From: a virus
Strand: one strand, 5' to 3'
DNA: 28,442 bases
Virus record (IMG/VR): IMGVR_UViG_3300025913_000092
Span: 1 to 28,442 of that record
The notes under the pieces are model-generated. The model was not told the DNA's origin. It searched no databases and worked only from the letters and a program-made list of their open reading frames with translations. This document shows, in pieces, positions 1 to 5,476 of this stretch (its first letter is position 1; each line of letters starts with the position of its first letter). The position numbers and the translations under genes were made by a program.

Positions 1-347
1 CACGAATGGACGAGCAGGCCATCCTCATAGGCTTCGGAGCGGTGCGACTCAACCCAGCCGTGACAGCCGGTCGTGCCAGTGCCGCACAGCAACAGCAGAT
101 TAGACATGTCATTGATCCACGGGTTCTTAGTCCCGCCCATGCCGCGCGGCATCCGATGGTGGATCGAGAAGGCGCCACCGCCGACGATGTAAATTCCGCA
201 CCGCTCACACTTGTCATCAGCCCGCGTCCACACATCTATGCGCGTCTCAACGGCAGGACCCGTGTTCTTCTTCTTCGGCTTGATTCGGTTTCGTTGGAGC
301 CTGGTCTTACGCTGCATCGGGACCTTGCGCCTCCAGGGCTTGTCCAT
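1..347 (-). CDS. HNH endonuclease, partial at window edge
   Basis: This reading frame opens at an ATG at 347 and runs off the left edge with no stop, giving 115 visible codons. A very basic N-terminus rich in Lys and Arg leads to a Cys-x2-Cys pair (KCERCG). It is followed by the HNH signature HHRMPRGMGG, then an Asn-rich turn with LLLLCG, and a GCHGWVESH block. This is the classical phage HNH nuclease layout with zinc-binding cysteines. A strong ribosome binding site (AAGGAGG) lies just upstream, inside the end of the WhiB-like gene, so the two overlap by about 41 bases and are probably co-translated. HNH proteins of this type often sit next to terminase genes in siphoviruses and assist genome packaging. 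Whether a terminase follows to the left is inference only. Confidence 0.85.
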   Translation of the reverse strand, partial: MDKPWRRKVPMQRKTRLQRNRIKPKKKNTGPAVETRIDVWTRADDKCERCGIYIVGGGAFSIHHRMPRGMGGTKNPWINDMSNLLLLCGTGTTGCHGWVESHRSEAYEDGLLVHS

Positions 348-735
348 CGTCCTCCTTGGCCAACTGCCGCCGTAGTCGTGGAGTGAACACCATACCACCG
401 GCTACGCCACTGAAGGCCACATCTTGTTCTGCCCACCGGAAGCAGTTCGCCAGAACCGGGCAACGGCGACAGGATTCCAGAGCTTTCCCAATGGACTGCT
501 CATCGTTGGTCACCCAAAAGACGGTGGTCTTGTCGCCGAGACACGCGGCCTCTTCATGCCAGTCCGGGTTGTCCGGGACGCTAAGCGGGGAATGCTCCCG
601 CTTGTCTCCGCCGGGACACTCAGCCCCCTTAGCCTTATGGTACGGCAACACTGGGGTGGGTGACCGGAACCACCCGTCGCACCAGGCGCAACGCCTAGGC
701 TGACGGGTGGGATACCGGGGAGGCTTACCGGCCAT
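307..735 (-). CDS. WhiB-family iron-sulfur transcriptional regulator
   Basis: A 142-residue protein with the four WhiB-family cysteines: Cys65, Cys89, Cys92 and Cys98, the last three in the canonical C-x2-C-x5-C spacing (CRRCPVLANC). They are followed by a turn, GVAGG at 110-114, in place of the usual G[V/I]WGG. WhiB-like proteins bind a 4Fe-4S cluster and usually act through the primary sigma factor to redirect transcription. Phage copies can repress host whiB genes. Two oddities are visible. An N-terminal extension carries another possible metal site (Cys16, Cys19, His33, Cys40), and the conserved Trp of the turn is Ala. The C-terminal tail has RLRRQ, a basic patch as in the family's DNA-binding tail. 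The ATG start overlaps the end of the preceding small gene by 11 bases, which places it late in the leftward early operon. Confidence 0.85.
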   Translation of the reverse strand: MAGKPPRYPTRQPRRCAWCDGWFRSPTPVLPYHKAKGAECPGGDKREHSPLSVPDNPDWHEEAACLGDKTTVFWVTNDEQSIGKALESCRRCPVLANCFRWAEQDVAFSGVAGGMVFTPRLRRQLAKEDDGQALEAQGPDAA

Positions 736-919
736 GGCAGCAGCCGGGGCGCCAGCCGCCGGTCACCTTGTCGGATAGCCGACGCTTAGGCGGCCGGAAC
801 ATCCCAAACGGAACGTCATCCACATCACAGGCCTGATACGGAGACTCAGGCTCGGGTGCGATGAACACCGTGGGCCCCGTTGGTGTCCCGTAGGTGGGTT
901 CCGGCTTGAAGTACCTCAC
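725..919 (-). CDS. Small hypothetical protein (64 aa)
   Basis: I do not recognise this protein. It starts with GTG at 919, sharing bases with the TGA of the upstream gene (GTGA overlap), and overlaps the WhiB-like gene start by 11 bases, so its place in a translationally coupled operon supports it being real. The sequence is rich in Pro and acidic residues in the first half (PEPESPYQACDVDD) and basic towards the end (RPPKRRLSDK). It has three cysteines, two of them adjacent near the C-terminus. No membrane segment or known motif is visible. Confidence 0.6.
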   Translation of the reverse strand: MRYFKPEPTYGTPTGPTVFIAPEPESPYQACDVDDVPFGMFRPPKRRLSDKVTGGWRPGCCHGR

Positions 920-1443
920 GATGAGCCCCCGAGTTCGTTCCAGACGCTGACCCGTTGCGGGTCCTCGTAGTCAGCCTGCTGAGACATCCGCTTGTGCTTC
1001 TGGAAGTCCTGGCCCTGAAGCCTGGCCATCCACTGCAACCGTGACTCGCCCTTGGACGAAACCCGATCGGGGTGACACGTCGGGCAGTGCTTCACGGCGC
1101 CGCCGTACGAGAGCGGGAGGCCCTTCACCTCGATCATCCCGTGATCGCAGGGGGCTGTATGCGTACACGAACAGCTCGGGCGACCACAATGGTTCTCGAC
1201 GTTGGGAGCGAACGACGGGGCGCTAGCCTGACGGCGGACCTTGATCTGCTCCATGACGACGCCGGGCGCCATCGTCGGGTAGTGCCACGCCGGAGCCACG
1301 TCGAGGAGGGCCGAGCGGACTTCGATGTAAGTGTTCTTCTTAAACACCTCAAGCCACATGTTCGTCATGGCGTTGGTGGGTACCTGGGTGGGACAGATCG
1401 CCGCGACCATGCCGAGCAACTGCTCGGTTTCCCTGCGATTCAC
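916..1443 (-). CDS. G39P-like helicase loader candidate with Cys-rich C-terminus
   Basis: The start is taken as the GTG at 1443, which overlaps the TGA of the initiator gene (GTGA), giving 175 residues; an upstream ATG at 1479 would lie deep in that gene. Residues 1-68 begin with RRETEQLLGMVA and include TNMWLEVFKK and the pattern Y-x2-V-x3-L. This resembles the small helical domain of phage helicase loader/inhibitor proteins such as SPP1 G39P. Residues 86-124 hold a Cys/His cluster (Cys86, 91, 93, 99, 120 and 123 with nearby His) that probably binds zinc. The remaining C-terminus is polar and basic. The position directly after an initiator-like gene fits a role in loading the replicative helicase. 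The family assignment rests on pattern similarity only and is moderate. Confidence 0.6.
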   Translation of the reverse strand: MNRRETEQLLGMVAAICPTQVPTNAMTNMWLEVFKKNTYIEVRSALLDVAPAWHYPTMAPGVVMEQIKVRRQASAPSFAPNVENHCGRPSCSCTHTAPCDHGMIEVKGLPLSYGGAVKHCPTCHPDRVSSKGESRLQWMARLQGQDFQKHKRMSQQADYEDPQRVSVWNELGGSS

Positions 1444-2483
1444 TCCGGCTCCTCGTTCCCGAACCAGTCGGCTTCCCAAGCCTCCTGGGACATCCAGTCT
1501 GGTTTTCCTGTCGTCTTCCCCGCCGCCGTCGCCTGCTGCTTCTCACCTTCGAGGTCATCATCCCACGACCCGCGATTGATCCACGTGGCGGGGTGCGGAA
1601 TGAACCTGACTTCACGGTTGGTAGCCTTGCAGAGGTCACCATAGCACACGGCCGCCTCCGAGAGTCGGCTAGGGCTGGCGCCAGCTCGGATGGCCTTCGT
1701 CCAGTTCCGCAGTGCGTCGGCCTTGCCGATCTTGCGAGGGTAGTTGATCCAGAACTGTTCGAACTCGGGGGGGTAGTTTCCATTCCCCTTCCTAGTTCCA
1801 CTTCCCTTACCTTTCCCTTCCTCCTGGGAATAGTCTGGGAACAGTCCCGGACCGTTCTGGGAATTACCCGAACCAGCAGGTGGGGGGCTGTCACCCCTAG
1901 CCTTGTTACAGTGGATGTGCGCGGTTTTGATGTTTGACGGGTAGTCAGAACCTCCGCGTGAACGTGGGATGAGGTGGTCGGGTGACGGGTCGTTTTCCGG
2001 CTGCGGAGCGTCAGGGGCGTACTGCGGAGAGTCATGATCGTAGACGTTGCCAACTAGGGCGCGGCTTTCGTTGGTGGGGGCGCCGCAGATGTGACACATG
2101 TAGCCATCTCGGCGAAAATACATCTCGCGGTTGTCCCGATTGCTCAAGGACGGGGGCGCCAGACGCCCCGGCTGGGGCTTGTCGATCCGCTGGTGCTTAC
2201 GGAAGTTTACGATGTAGACGGCGCGCTCTTGAGCCCGCCCCGCACGGTAGGCGTGGACGAGTTCCGCTTTCTCCAGCGCCTCCATCCAGTCGGCCACTTG
2301 AGACAGCGTGTGGTCATCGTACACAAAGGCCTTGGCCTTCATGTACTCCGGAGTCCACCGCAACAACCCCTCGTCATCGGCCACGTTCCAGGCCGCTATG
2401 AACAGCAGCCGGGCCCCGAGAGGGAGGGCGCCTATCGTCTCGTCTTCCCAGAACTCCGGCTTGATGGTGCGGATTCGGCTCAT
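1440..2483 (-). CDS. Replication-initiator-like winged-helix protein with embedded HNH domain
   Basis: A 347-residue protein. Residues 1-110 start MSRIRTIKPEFWEDE and continue with LGARLLFIAAWNVADDEG, the DNA-binding N-terminus common in actinophage replication proteins. Residues 128-197 form a complete HNH module: CHIC at 130-133, the Asp-His pair at 169-170 in PDHLIPRSRGGSD, Asn184, and HCNKARGD at 191-198. A Gly/Lys/Ser linker (about 205-237) follows, then FEQFWINYPRKIGKADA, a motif typical of the C-terminal region of phage replisome organisers, and a Trp-rich acidic tail. The HNH module sits between the two halves of a replication protein rather than being a separate gene. The start ATG has a GGGAG ribosome binding site 6 bases upstream. 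It heads the leftward operon and overlaps the next gene by GTGA. The likely role is origin recognition and helicase recruitment; nicking by the HNH part is inference. Confidence 0.8.
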   Translation of the reverse strand: MSRIRTIKPEFWEDETIGALPLGARLLFIAAWNVADDEGLLRWTPEYMKAKAFVYDDHTLSQVADWMEALEKAELVHAYRAGRAQERAVYIVNFRKHQRIDKPQPGRLAPPSLSNRDNREMYFRRDGYMCHICGAPTNESRALVGNVYDHDSPQYAPDAPQPENDPSPDHLIPRSRGGSDYPSNIKTAHIHCNKARGDSPPPAGSGNSQNGPGLFPDYSQEEGKGKGSGTRKGNGNYPPEFEQFWINYPRKIGKADALRNWTKAIRAGASPSRLSEAAVCYGDLCKATNREVRFIPHPATWINRGSWDDDLEGEKQQATAAGKTTGKPDWMSQEAWEADWFGNEEPE

Positions 2484-2555
2484 TCGCAGCTCCCTAGCGG
2501 AACGGTCTTGGAACTATCCCATGCTACACTGACCGAACCACCGAAGGGAGCACAC
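2484..2555. promoter_or_regulatory. Divergent intergenic region between the two early operons
   Basis: Seventy-two bases separate the leftward initiator gene from the rightward small gene at 2556, so promoters for both directions would be expected here or within the flanking genes. A possible rightward -10 box, TACACT at 2525-2530, is visible, but there is no good -35 box at normal spacing. The TTGGAA at 2508 is only 11 bases upstream. No convincing leftward promoter is seen. Ribosome binding sites are present at both ends. Confidence 0.35.
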
Positions 2556-2750
2556 ATGGAGAACACGCCCGTCACCGCAAAATGCGGTTGCGTCCTCATC
2601 ATCGGCGAGGTCGGTGTGCCGCTGCACATCCGGGAAGACGGCACTACGGTCGGTACAGATGCCCTGGTCAGAGTGTCGTGGTGCAACGAACACGCCCCGG
2701 CAGATGAGAAGCTGCACAAGTACAGCGTCCAGCCGAAGGAACCGGCGTGA
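2556..2750 (+). CDS. Small hypothetical protein (64 aa)
   Basis: First gene of the rightward recombination operon. The ATG at 2556 follows a GAAGGGAG ribosome binding site; longer upstream readings of the frame would run back into the divergent gene and are not supported. The protein begins MENTPVTAKCGCVLII and looks like a small beta-strand-rich domain with a CGC pair at residues 10-12 and a further Cys at 43 in SWCNEHAP, so a single zinc site is conceivable. Its stop overlaps the GTG start of the Rad52-like gene (GTGA), so translation is coupled. I do not recognise a family. Confidence 0.65.
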   Translation: MENTPVTAKCGCVLIIGEVGVPLHIREDGTTVGTDALVRVSWCNEHAPADEKLHKYSVQPKEPA

Positions 2751-3433
2751 ACCGGCGCGCCCTCAGCCCGGCGCAGATGGAGCAGCTGCTCACCCCGATG
2801 CAGCGGGACCGCGTCCGGTTCCTGAAGAGTCAGGCCCATCTGGAGTCCTGGGACGTCCGTCGCTGGCTGATCCGAATCTTCGGGTTCGACGGGTGGGATT
2901 TCCGCATCCTGGAAACAGCGCTCGTATATGAGCGCGTCACCTACGCCACGAAGGACAACGTCGAGAAGCCTCGCGCTACAGTGGTGTACCGTGTGACTGG
3001 TCAGCTCACGGTCAAGTTCGCTGATGGTAGTGTCGGGGTGTGGGAAGACGGCGCAGCCGGGGATGCGGTGAACCTGCCGAGCGTGGGATCCGCGCATGAC
3101 TTCGCGCTCAAGACTGCCATGTCTCAGGCTCTCAAGCGTTGTGCAGTGAACCTCGGCGACCAGTTCGGTCTGTCGCTTTACAACAAGGGCAAGCCTTCGG
3201 AAGCCGTGGTGGTCCGGGTCATGAACAACGGCGCAGACAAGGAACCGATGCCGAAGGATCGGGCCGTTGTGGCGGGTGAGTTGGATCCGCCCGAGGTGGA
3301 AGACGTTGCGGCGGATCAGGATTTGGCCGCCGAGATGGCGCCCGCCGACCCTGCCGAGATCGAGGAACAGATCCGCAAACTACAGAAGGAATACAGTGCG
3401 GCGTATAGCGAAGAGGAGAACAAGGATGTCTAA
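2747..3433 (+). CDS. Rad52-family single-strand annealing protein
   Basis: A 228-residue protein beginning with GTG in a GTGA overlap. The core resembles the Rad52/Rad22 annealing domain: LIRIFGFDGWDFRILE at residues 41-56, a central strand region with YRVTGQLTVKFADGS at 81-95, and the signature block VGSAHDFALKTAMSQALKR at 113-131 followed by LGDQFGLSLY. Proteins of this fold form rings on single-stranded DNA and anneal complementary strands during phage recombination and repair. The last 80 residues are acidic and low in complexity (many Glu, Asp, Ala), like the tails of other phage annealing proteins that contact SSB or other partners. The next genes include a Cas4/RecB-like nuclease, which could generate the single strands this protein anneals. 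Confidence 0.8.
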   Translation: MNRRALSPAQMEQLLTPMQRDRVRFLKSQAHLESWDVRRWLIRIFGFDGWDFRILETALVYERVTYATKDNVEKPRATVVYRVTGQLTVKFADGSVGVWEDGAAGDAVNLPSVGSAHDFALKTAMSQALKRCAVNLGDQFGLSLYNKGKPSEAVVVRVMNNGADKEPMPKDRAVVAGELDPPEVEDVAADQDLAAEMAPADPAEIEEQIRKLQKEYSAAYSEEENKDV

Positions 3434-3653
3434 CGGAGTGCACACCCCCTACGAGCCGATCCCCTGTGCAGCACACAGGGACTACCACACGTGGCAACTG
3501 GAATGCTACCGCGCATGGCTGGCCTGGCTTGACGAGTACTGCGACCTTCGGCCCACCCCCGAACACCCGTACCTCGCCCCGACCGAAGCGCTCTGGCGCA
3601 AGTGGCACCTGCACGTCGAGCAGCTCATGGCTAAGGAGATGGTGAATGGTTGA
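3426..3653 (+). CDS. Small hypothetical protein (75 aa)
   Basis: The ATG at 3426 lies inside the end of the Rad52-like gene (8-base overlap), with a GAGGAGAACAAGG ribosome binding region; the stop overlaps the start of the nuclease gene by 8 bases. The protein is rich in aromatic residues and histidine (HRDYHTWQLECYRAWLAWL) and is probably helical. Cysteines at three positions do not form a clear motif. The tight packing between two recombination genes suggests an accessory role, but I recognise no family. Confidence 0.6.
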   Translation: MSNGVHTPYEPIPCAAHRDYHTWQLECYRAWLAWLDEYCDLRPTPEHPYLAPTEALWRKWHLHVEQLMAKEMVNG

Positions 3654-4539
3654 ACCGCCGCTCATCTCCAGCCTGCTGCTGCTCGGAGATCAGGAACGTC
3701 CGCGCAGTAAGCAGGTAGCCCCCGGTCCCAGTGATCTCGGGGGCTGTCGGCGTCGGTTCGGGTACAAGGCTGCCGGGGTCGAGCCGTGCAACCCTACAAG
3801 CTCCATCCAGGCCGCTATGGGTACGGCTATCCATGAGACGGTCGCGCGGACCGTGCAGAAGCTGAACAAGCCTGGGTGGCTCGTAGAGCAGAAGGTCACG
3901 CTTGCCGGGATCAGCGGCACCTTCGACCTGTATGTGCCGAGCACGGTCATCGACTGGAAGACCACCAACACCAACGGTGCGAAGACGATCGGGGTTCACG
4001 GGCCGTATCTGAGCCAGCTCTGGCAAGTCCATCTCTACGGCGCGGCTGCCGTTGCGACGCTCGGCGTGCAGGTCGAGCGGGTGCGGTTGAACTACATCGT
4101 CCGGGACTCCGGGGCCGAGGTCATCTACGATGCGGCCCTCGATTTGAATCTTGTGAGGGATGCGCTAAAGTGGGCGCATGACATCAAGATCATGGACCTT
4201 GACGACCTACCCAGGGACTACGCGCCCGACTCGGTGTTCTGTAGGGGCTGCCCCTATGGCGGAGACGACGGCGGGATATGCTGGGACGGTGGAGTGCCGG
4301 ACCGGGATCCTCGTTCCGTGGAGTATCACGGCAATCTAGAGGAACTGGTCGAAGAACTCTACAACGTACGGCAGACCATTAAAACCCTGAGGGAACGAGA
4401 GGCGAACTTGAAGGGTACGCTCTCGGCCGTAGAGCCGGACGACGATACGGTTATCGTTGCTGGTTCCCGTGCGATACAGTGGAAGGGTAGCAACAGGGCC
4501 CTGACGTTCGTTCCCCCACCCCAAGGACCCTCTTCCTAG
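3646..4539 (+). CDS. Cas4/RecB-like PD-(D/E)XK exonuclease with Fe-S cysteines
   Basis: A 297-residue protein with the motifs of the RecB/Cas4 nuclease group in order: GTAIHE (His63), GTFDLY (Asp94), VIDWKT (Asp103 and Lys105, the D-x-K part of the active site), and QVHLY (Gln127, Tyr131). A single cysteine near the N-terminus (Cys34) and a C-terminal trio (Cys199, Cys202, Cys212 in CRGCPYGGDDGGIC) match the four ligands that hold an iron-sulfur cluster in Cas4 and AddB. The C-terminus adds a predicted coiled-coil (about 230-260). Together with the Rad52-like gene this forms a plausible end-resection and annealing pair. No cas1, cas2 or CRISPR array is present, so a CRISPR adaptation role is not indicated. 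The stop lies inside an inverted repeat. Confidence 0.8.
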   Translation: MVEPPLISSLLLLGDQERPRSKQVAPGPSDLGGCRRRFGYKAAGVEPCNPTSSIQAAMGTAIHETVARTVQKLNKPGWLVEQKVTLAGISGTFDLYVPSTVIDWKTTNTNGAKTIGVHGPYLSQLWQVHLYGAAAVATLGVQVERVRLNYIVRDSGAEVIYDAALDLNLVRDALKWAHDIKIMDLDDLPRDYAPDSVFCRGCPYGGDDGGICWDGGVPDRDPRSVEYHGNLEELVEELYNVRQTIKTLREREANLKGTLSAVEPDDDTVIVAGSRAIQWKGSNRALTFVPPPQGPSS

Positions 4540-4568
4540 TAGGCCCGATCCCTCTTGCTAGGAAGAGG
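4529..4568. repeat. 11-bp inverted repeat across the nuclease stop codon
   Basis: CCTCTTCCTAG at 4529-4539 and its exact reverse complement CTAGGAAGAGG at 4558-4568 are separated by 18 bases. The first arm contains the TAG stop of the Cas4-like gene. As RNA this makes an 11-bp hairpin just after translation ends. There is no following T-run, so it could protect the mRNA 3' end or be a protein binding site rather than a simple terminator. Confidence 0.7.
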
Positions 4569-4610
4569 ACAGAGCCCGCGCTGTAGGTGGCAGCGGCAGT
4601 GGCTCCGCGA

Positions 4611-4637
4611 AGCCCCCGACTTGACCAGTCGGGGGCT
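4611..4637 (+). terminator. Terminator hairpin after the recombination operon
   Basis: AGCCCCCGACT (4611-4621) and AGTCGGGGGCT (4627-4637) form a perfect 11-bp GC-rich stem with a 5-base loop. The trailing bases (TAGTGTTG) are only weakly T-rich, which is usual for actinobacterial terminators. It lies 70 bases after the nuclease gene. The left-arm stretch GAAGCCCCCGAC is repeated exactly at 8470, in another hairpin. Confidence 0.65.
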
Positions 4638-4718
4638 TAGTGTTGCCACGGCCTCTGTTGTGGACTACGGTTGATGGGACGAAGCAAAATTCATGGGCTC
4701 CCTAGGGAGATGGTCCAC

Positions 4719-4892
4719 ATGAGCCCGAAGATGTACAAAGGCCGCCACGTCCGTCTGGAAGACGGAACGGGCGGTCTTGTGTTTTCTGCCGATCAGGTCG
4801 ACGAGGTGGTCTTTCTGACCGTCGAGACTGCCGGGGGCGGCATGGTACGCGTCGAGATCGAGCACGCCGAGGTGATTACGCCGAACGGGTGA
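4719..4892 (+). CDS. Small hypothetical protein (57 aa)
   Basis: The frame is open from a TTG at 4671, but the ATG at 4719 is the best start because a TAGGGAG ribosome binding site ends 9 bases before it; an ATG at 4710 is in the same frame but overlaps that site. The product is a compact domain, likely all-beta, with KGRHVRLEDGTGG and VFLTVETAGGGMVRVEIE. Its alternating hydrophobic strands are reminiscent of a small barrel, and no catalytic motif is visible. I do not recognise the family. It stands alone between a terminator hairpin and a promoter. Confidence 0.55.
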   Translation: MSPKMYKGRHVRLEDGTGGLVFSADQVDEVVFLTVETAGGGMVRVEIEHAEVITPNG

Positions 4893-4918
4893 ACTTGAGC
4901 GGGGTCCCCCTTGACCGC

Positions 4919-4946
4919 TTGACAACCCCCCACGATTTGGTATCTT
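4919..4946 (+). promoter_or_regulatory. Consensus-like sigma-70-type promoter
   Basis: TTGACA at 4919-4924 is a perfect -35 box and TATCTT at 4941-4946 a good -10 box, with a 16-base spacer. A second -35-like TTGACC lies just upstream at 4911. Transcription would start near 4952 and enter the structured leader. This is the clearest promoter in the window, and an isolated strong promoter facing about 250 bases of non-coding sequence suggests the RNA itself matters. Confidence 0.7.
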
Positions 4947-4949
4947 AGA

Positions 4950-5180
4950 AGTAGAGGGAAACCCACCGGGGACTCGGAGCAAGTGGAGGCCGAGGAAGCG
5001 GAAAGGTCCCGAGGTCACCGGAAGCCTTGTCAACCGGGAAGCAAGATCCGAAAGGGATCTTGGAGAACCACCCCAAAGCCGCGTAGTGCGGGGTGAGCAA
5101 CCGACCCCAGAGGCCGCGAGACAGAGAGCCATCCCGAAAGGGCCGTGAAACTGTCCCTCCCCCGCACTACGCTCCACTAC
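4950..5180 (+). ncRNA. Structured leader or non-coding RNA candidate
   Basis: About 230 bases without a plausible gene lie between the promoter and a 34-codon ORF. Several helices are visible. A two-part hairpin pairs 4967-4971 with 5007-5011 and CTCGG 4973-4977 with CCGAG 4990-4994. CAAGATCC (5042-5049) pairs with GGATCTTG (5055-5062). A perfect 13-bp pairing joins GCGTAGTGCGGGG (5081-5093) to CCCCGCACTACGC (5160-5172) and encloses a CCC-GAAA-GGG hairpin near 5133-5142. AGTGGAG (4982-4988) could also pair with CTCCACT (5172-5178) as an outer helix, although this competes with CCGAG and the base at 5172. GAAA-type loops recur. This could be an independent RNA, a riboswitch or an attenuating leader; I match it to no known class. 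Confidence 0.55.
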
Positions 5181-5201
5181 ACAGCACCAAGAGGGGCAGT
5201 C

Positions 5202-5306
5202 ATGACCAACAGGACCAGTAAGCACAGGGGCGAAAAGAAGGACATCCGCACCTCGGCGGCGATCGCCAGGATCATCGCCCGTAGCCACGAAGACGGAGGC
5301 AACTGA
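5202..5306 (+). CDS. Small basic hypothetical peptide (34 aa)
   Basis: An ATG at 5202 preceded by GAGGGG opens a 34-codon frame (MTNRTSKHRGEKKDIRTSAA at the N-terminus) ending at a TGA. The peptide is strongly basic in its first half, helical-looking in the middle (AAIARIIARS), and ends in an acidic Gly-rich tail. It follows the structured leader directly, so the leader may control its translation, or it may be a leader peptide for the genes that follow. I recognise no family, and coding status rests on the ribosome binding site and position only. Confidence 0.45.
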   Translation: MTNRTSKHRGEKKDIRTSAAIARIIARSHEDGGN

Positions 5307-5476
5307 CAACTGAACGAAACGACCGGCCCTCGCGGGCCGCGTGGCACGTAGTATCCAGGATGACTAGCGGACACCCGCTGAAGCCGGGTTCGATTCCCGG
5401 TCGTGCCTCTACGACCTGGTCCGCTTACCAAGCGAACTGGAAGAAACGGAACCCTAGGTAAGGAAAGGAACATCTC
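5307..5476 (+). other. Non-coding interval with several hairpins
   Basis: This gap holds a perfect CGGCCC-TCGC-GGGCCG hairpin (5324-5339), the tRNA-like element (5343-5408), and a third hairpin pairing GTCCGCTT (5419-5426) with AAGCGAAC (5430-5437) at seven of eight positions. It ends with the AAGGAAAGG ribosome binding site of the next gene. No promoter is obvious. With the leader upstream, structured RNA covers most of 4950-5440, interrupted only by the 34-codon ORF. Confidence 0.6.
5343..5408 (+). tRNA. tRNA-like element lacking a normal anticodon loop
   Basis: The 3' half is an excellent tRNA T-arm: CCGGG-TTCGATT-CCCGG at 5384-5400, matching the GGTTCGANTCC consensus. An acceptor-like stem pairs GGCACG (5343-5348) with CGTGCC (5402-5407). 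A D-like arm pairs AGT with ACT around a 10-base loop containing GG. The third arm is a perfect 5-bp stem, AGCGG/CCGCT (5366-5379), but its loop is only ACAC, four bases instead of seven, so no anticodon can be read. Total length is 66 bases and no CCA is encoded. It may be a decayed tRNA, a tRNA mimic, or an integration-site relic of a tRNA 3' end. It is not a standard functional tRNA as seen here. Confidence 0.45.

Noticed and set aside
1440-2483. Intein or intron explaining the HNH module in the initiator
   Set aside because: The frame is continuous, no intein splice blocks (N-terminal Cys/Ser block, C-terminal His-Asn) are visible around the module, and the module is only about 70 residues.
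2508-2530. Promoter built from TTGGAA and TACACT
   Set aside because: The spacer would be only 11 bases, too short for a normal sigma-70 promoter.
3646-4539. Cas4 as part of a CRISPR system
   Set aside because: There is no cas1, cas2, effector gene or repeat-spacer array in the window, and the neighbours are recombination genes.
4950-5200. Group I intron or RNase P RNA in the leader
   Set aside because: I could not find the conserved core segments of either class, and no split gene flanks the region.
5343-5408. A normal tRNA gene
   Set aside because: The third arm has a 4-base loop, no anticodon can be assigned, the linker between acceptor and D-like arm is too short, and the length is 66 bases. 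It is reported only as a tRNA-like element.
5384-5408. attP site within the tRNA-like 3' half
   Set aside because: A tRNA 3' end can be an integration core, but no integrase gene or arm-type repeats are nearby, so there is no positive support.
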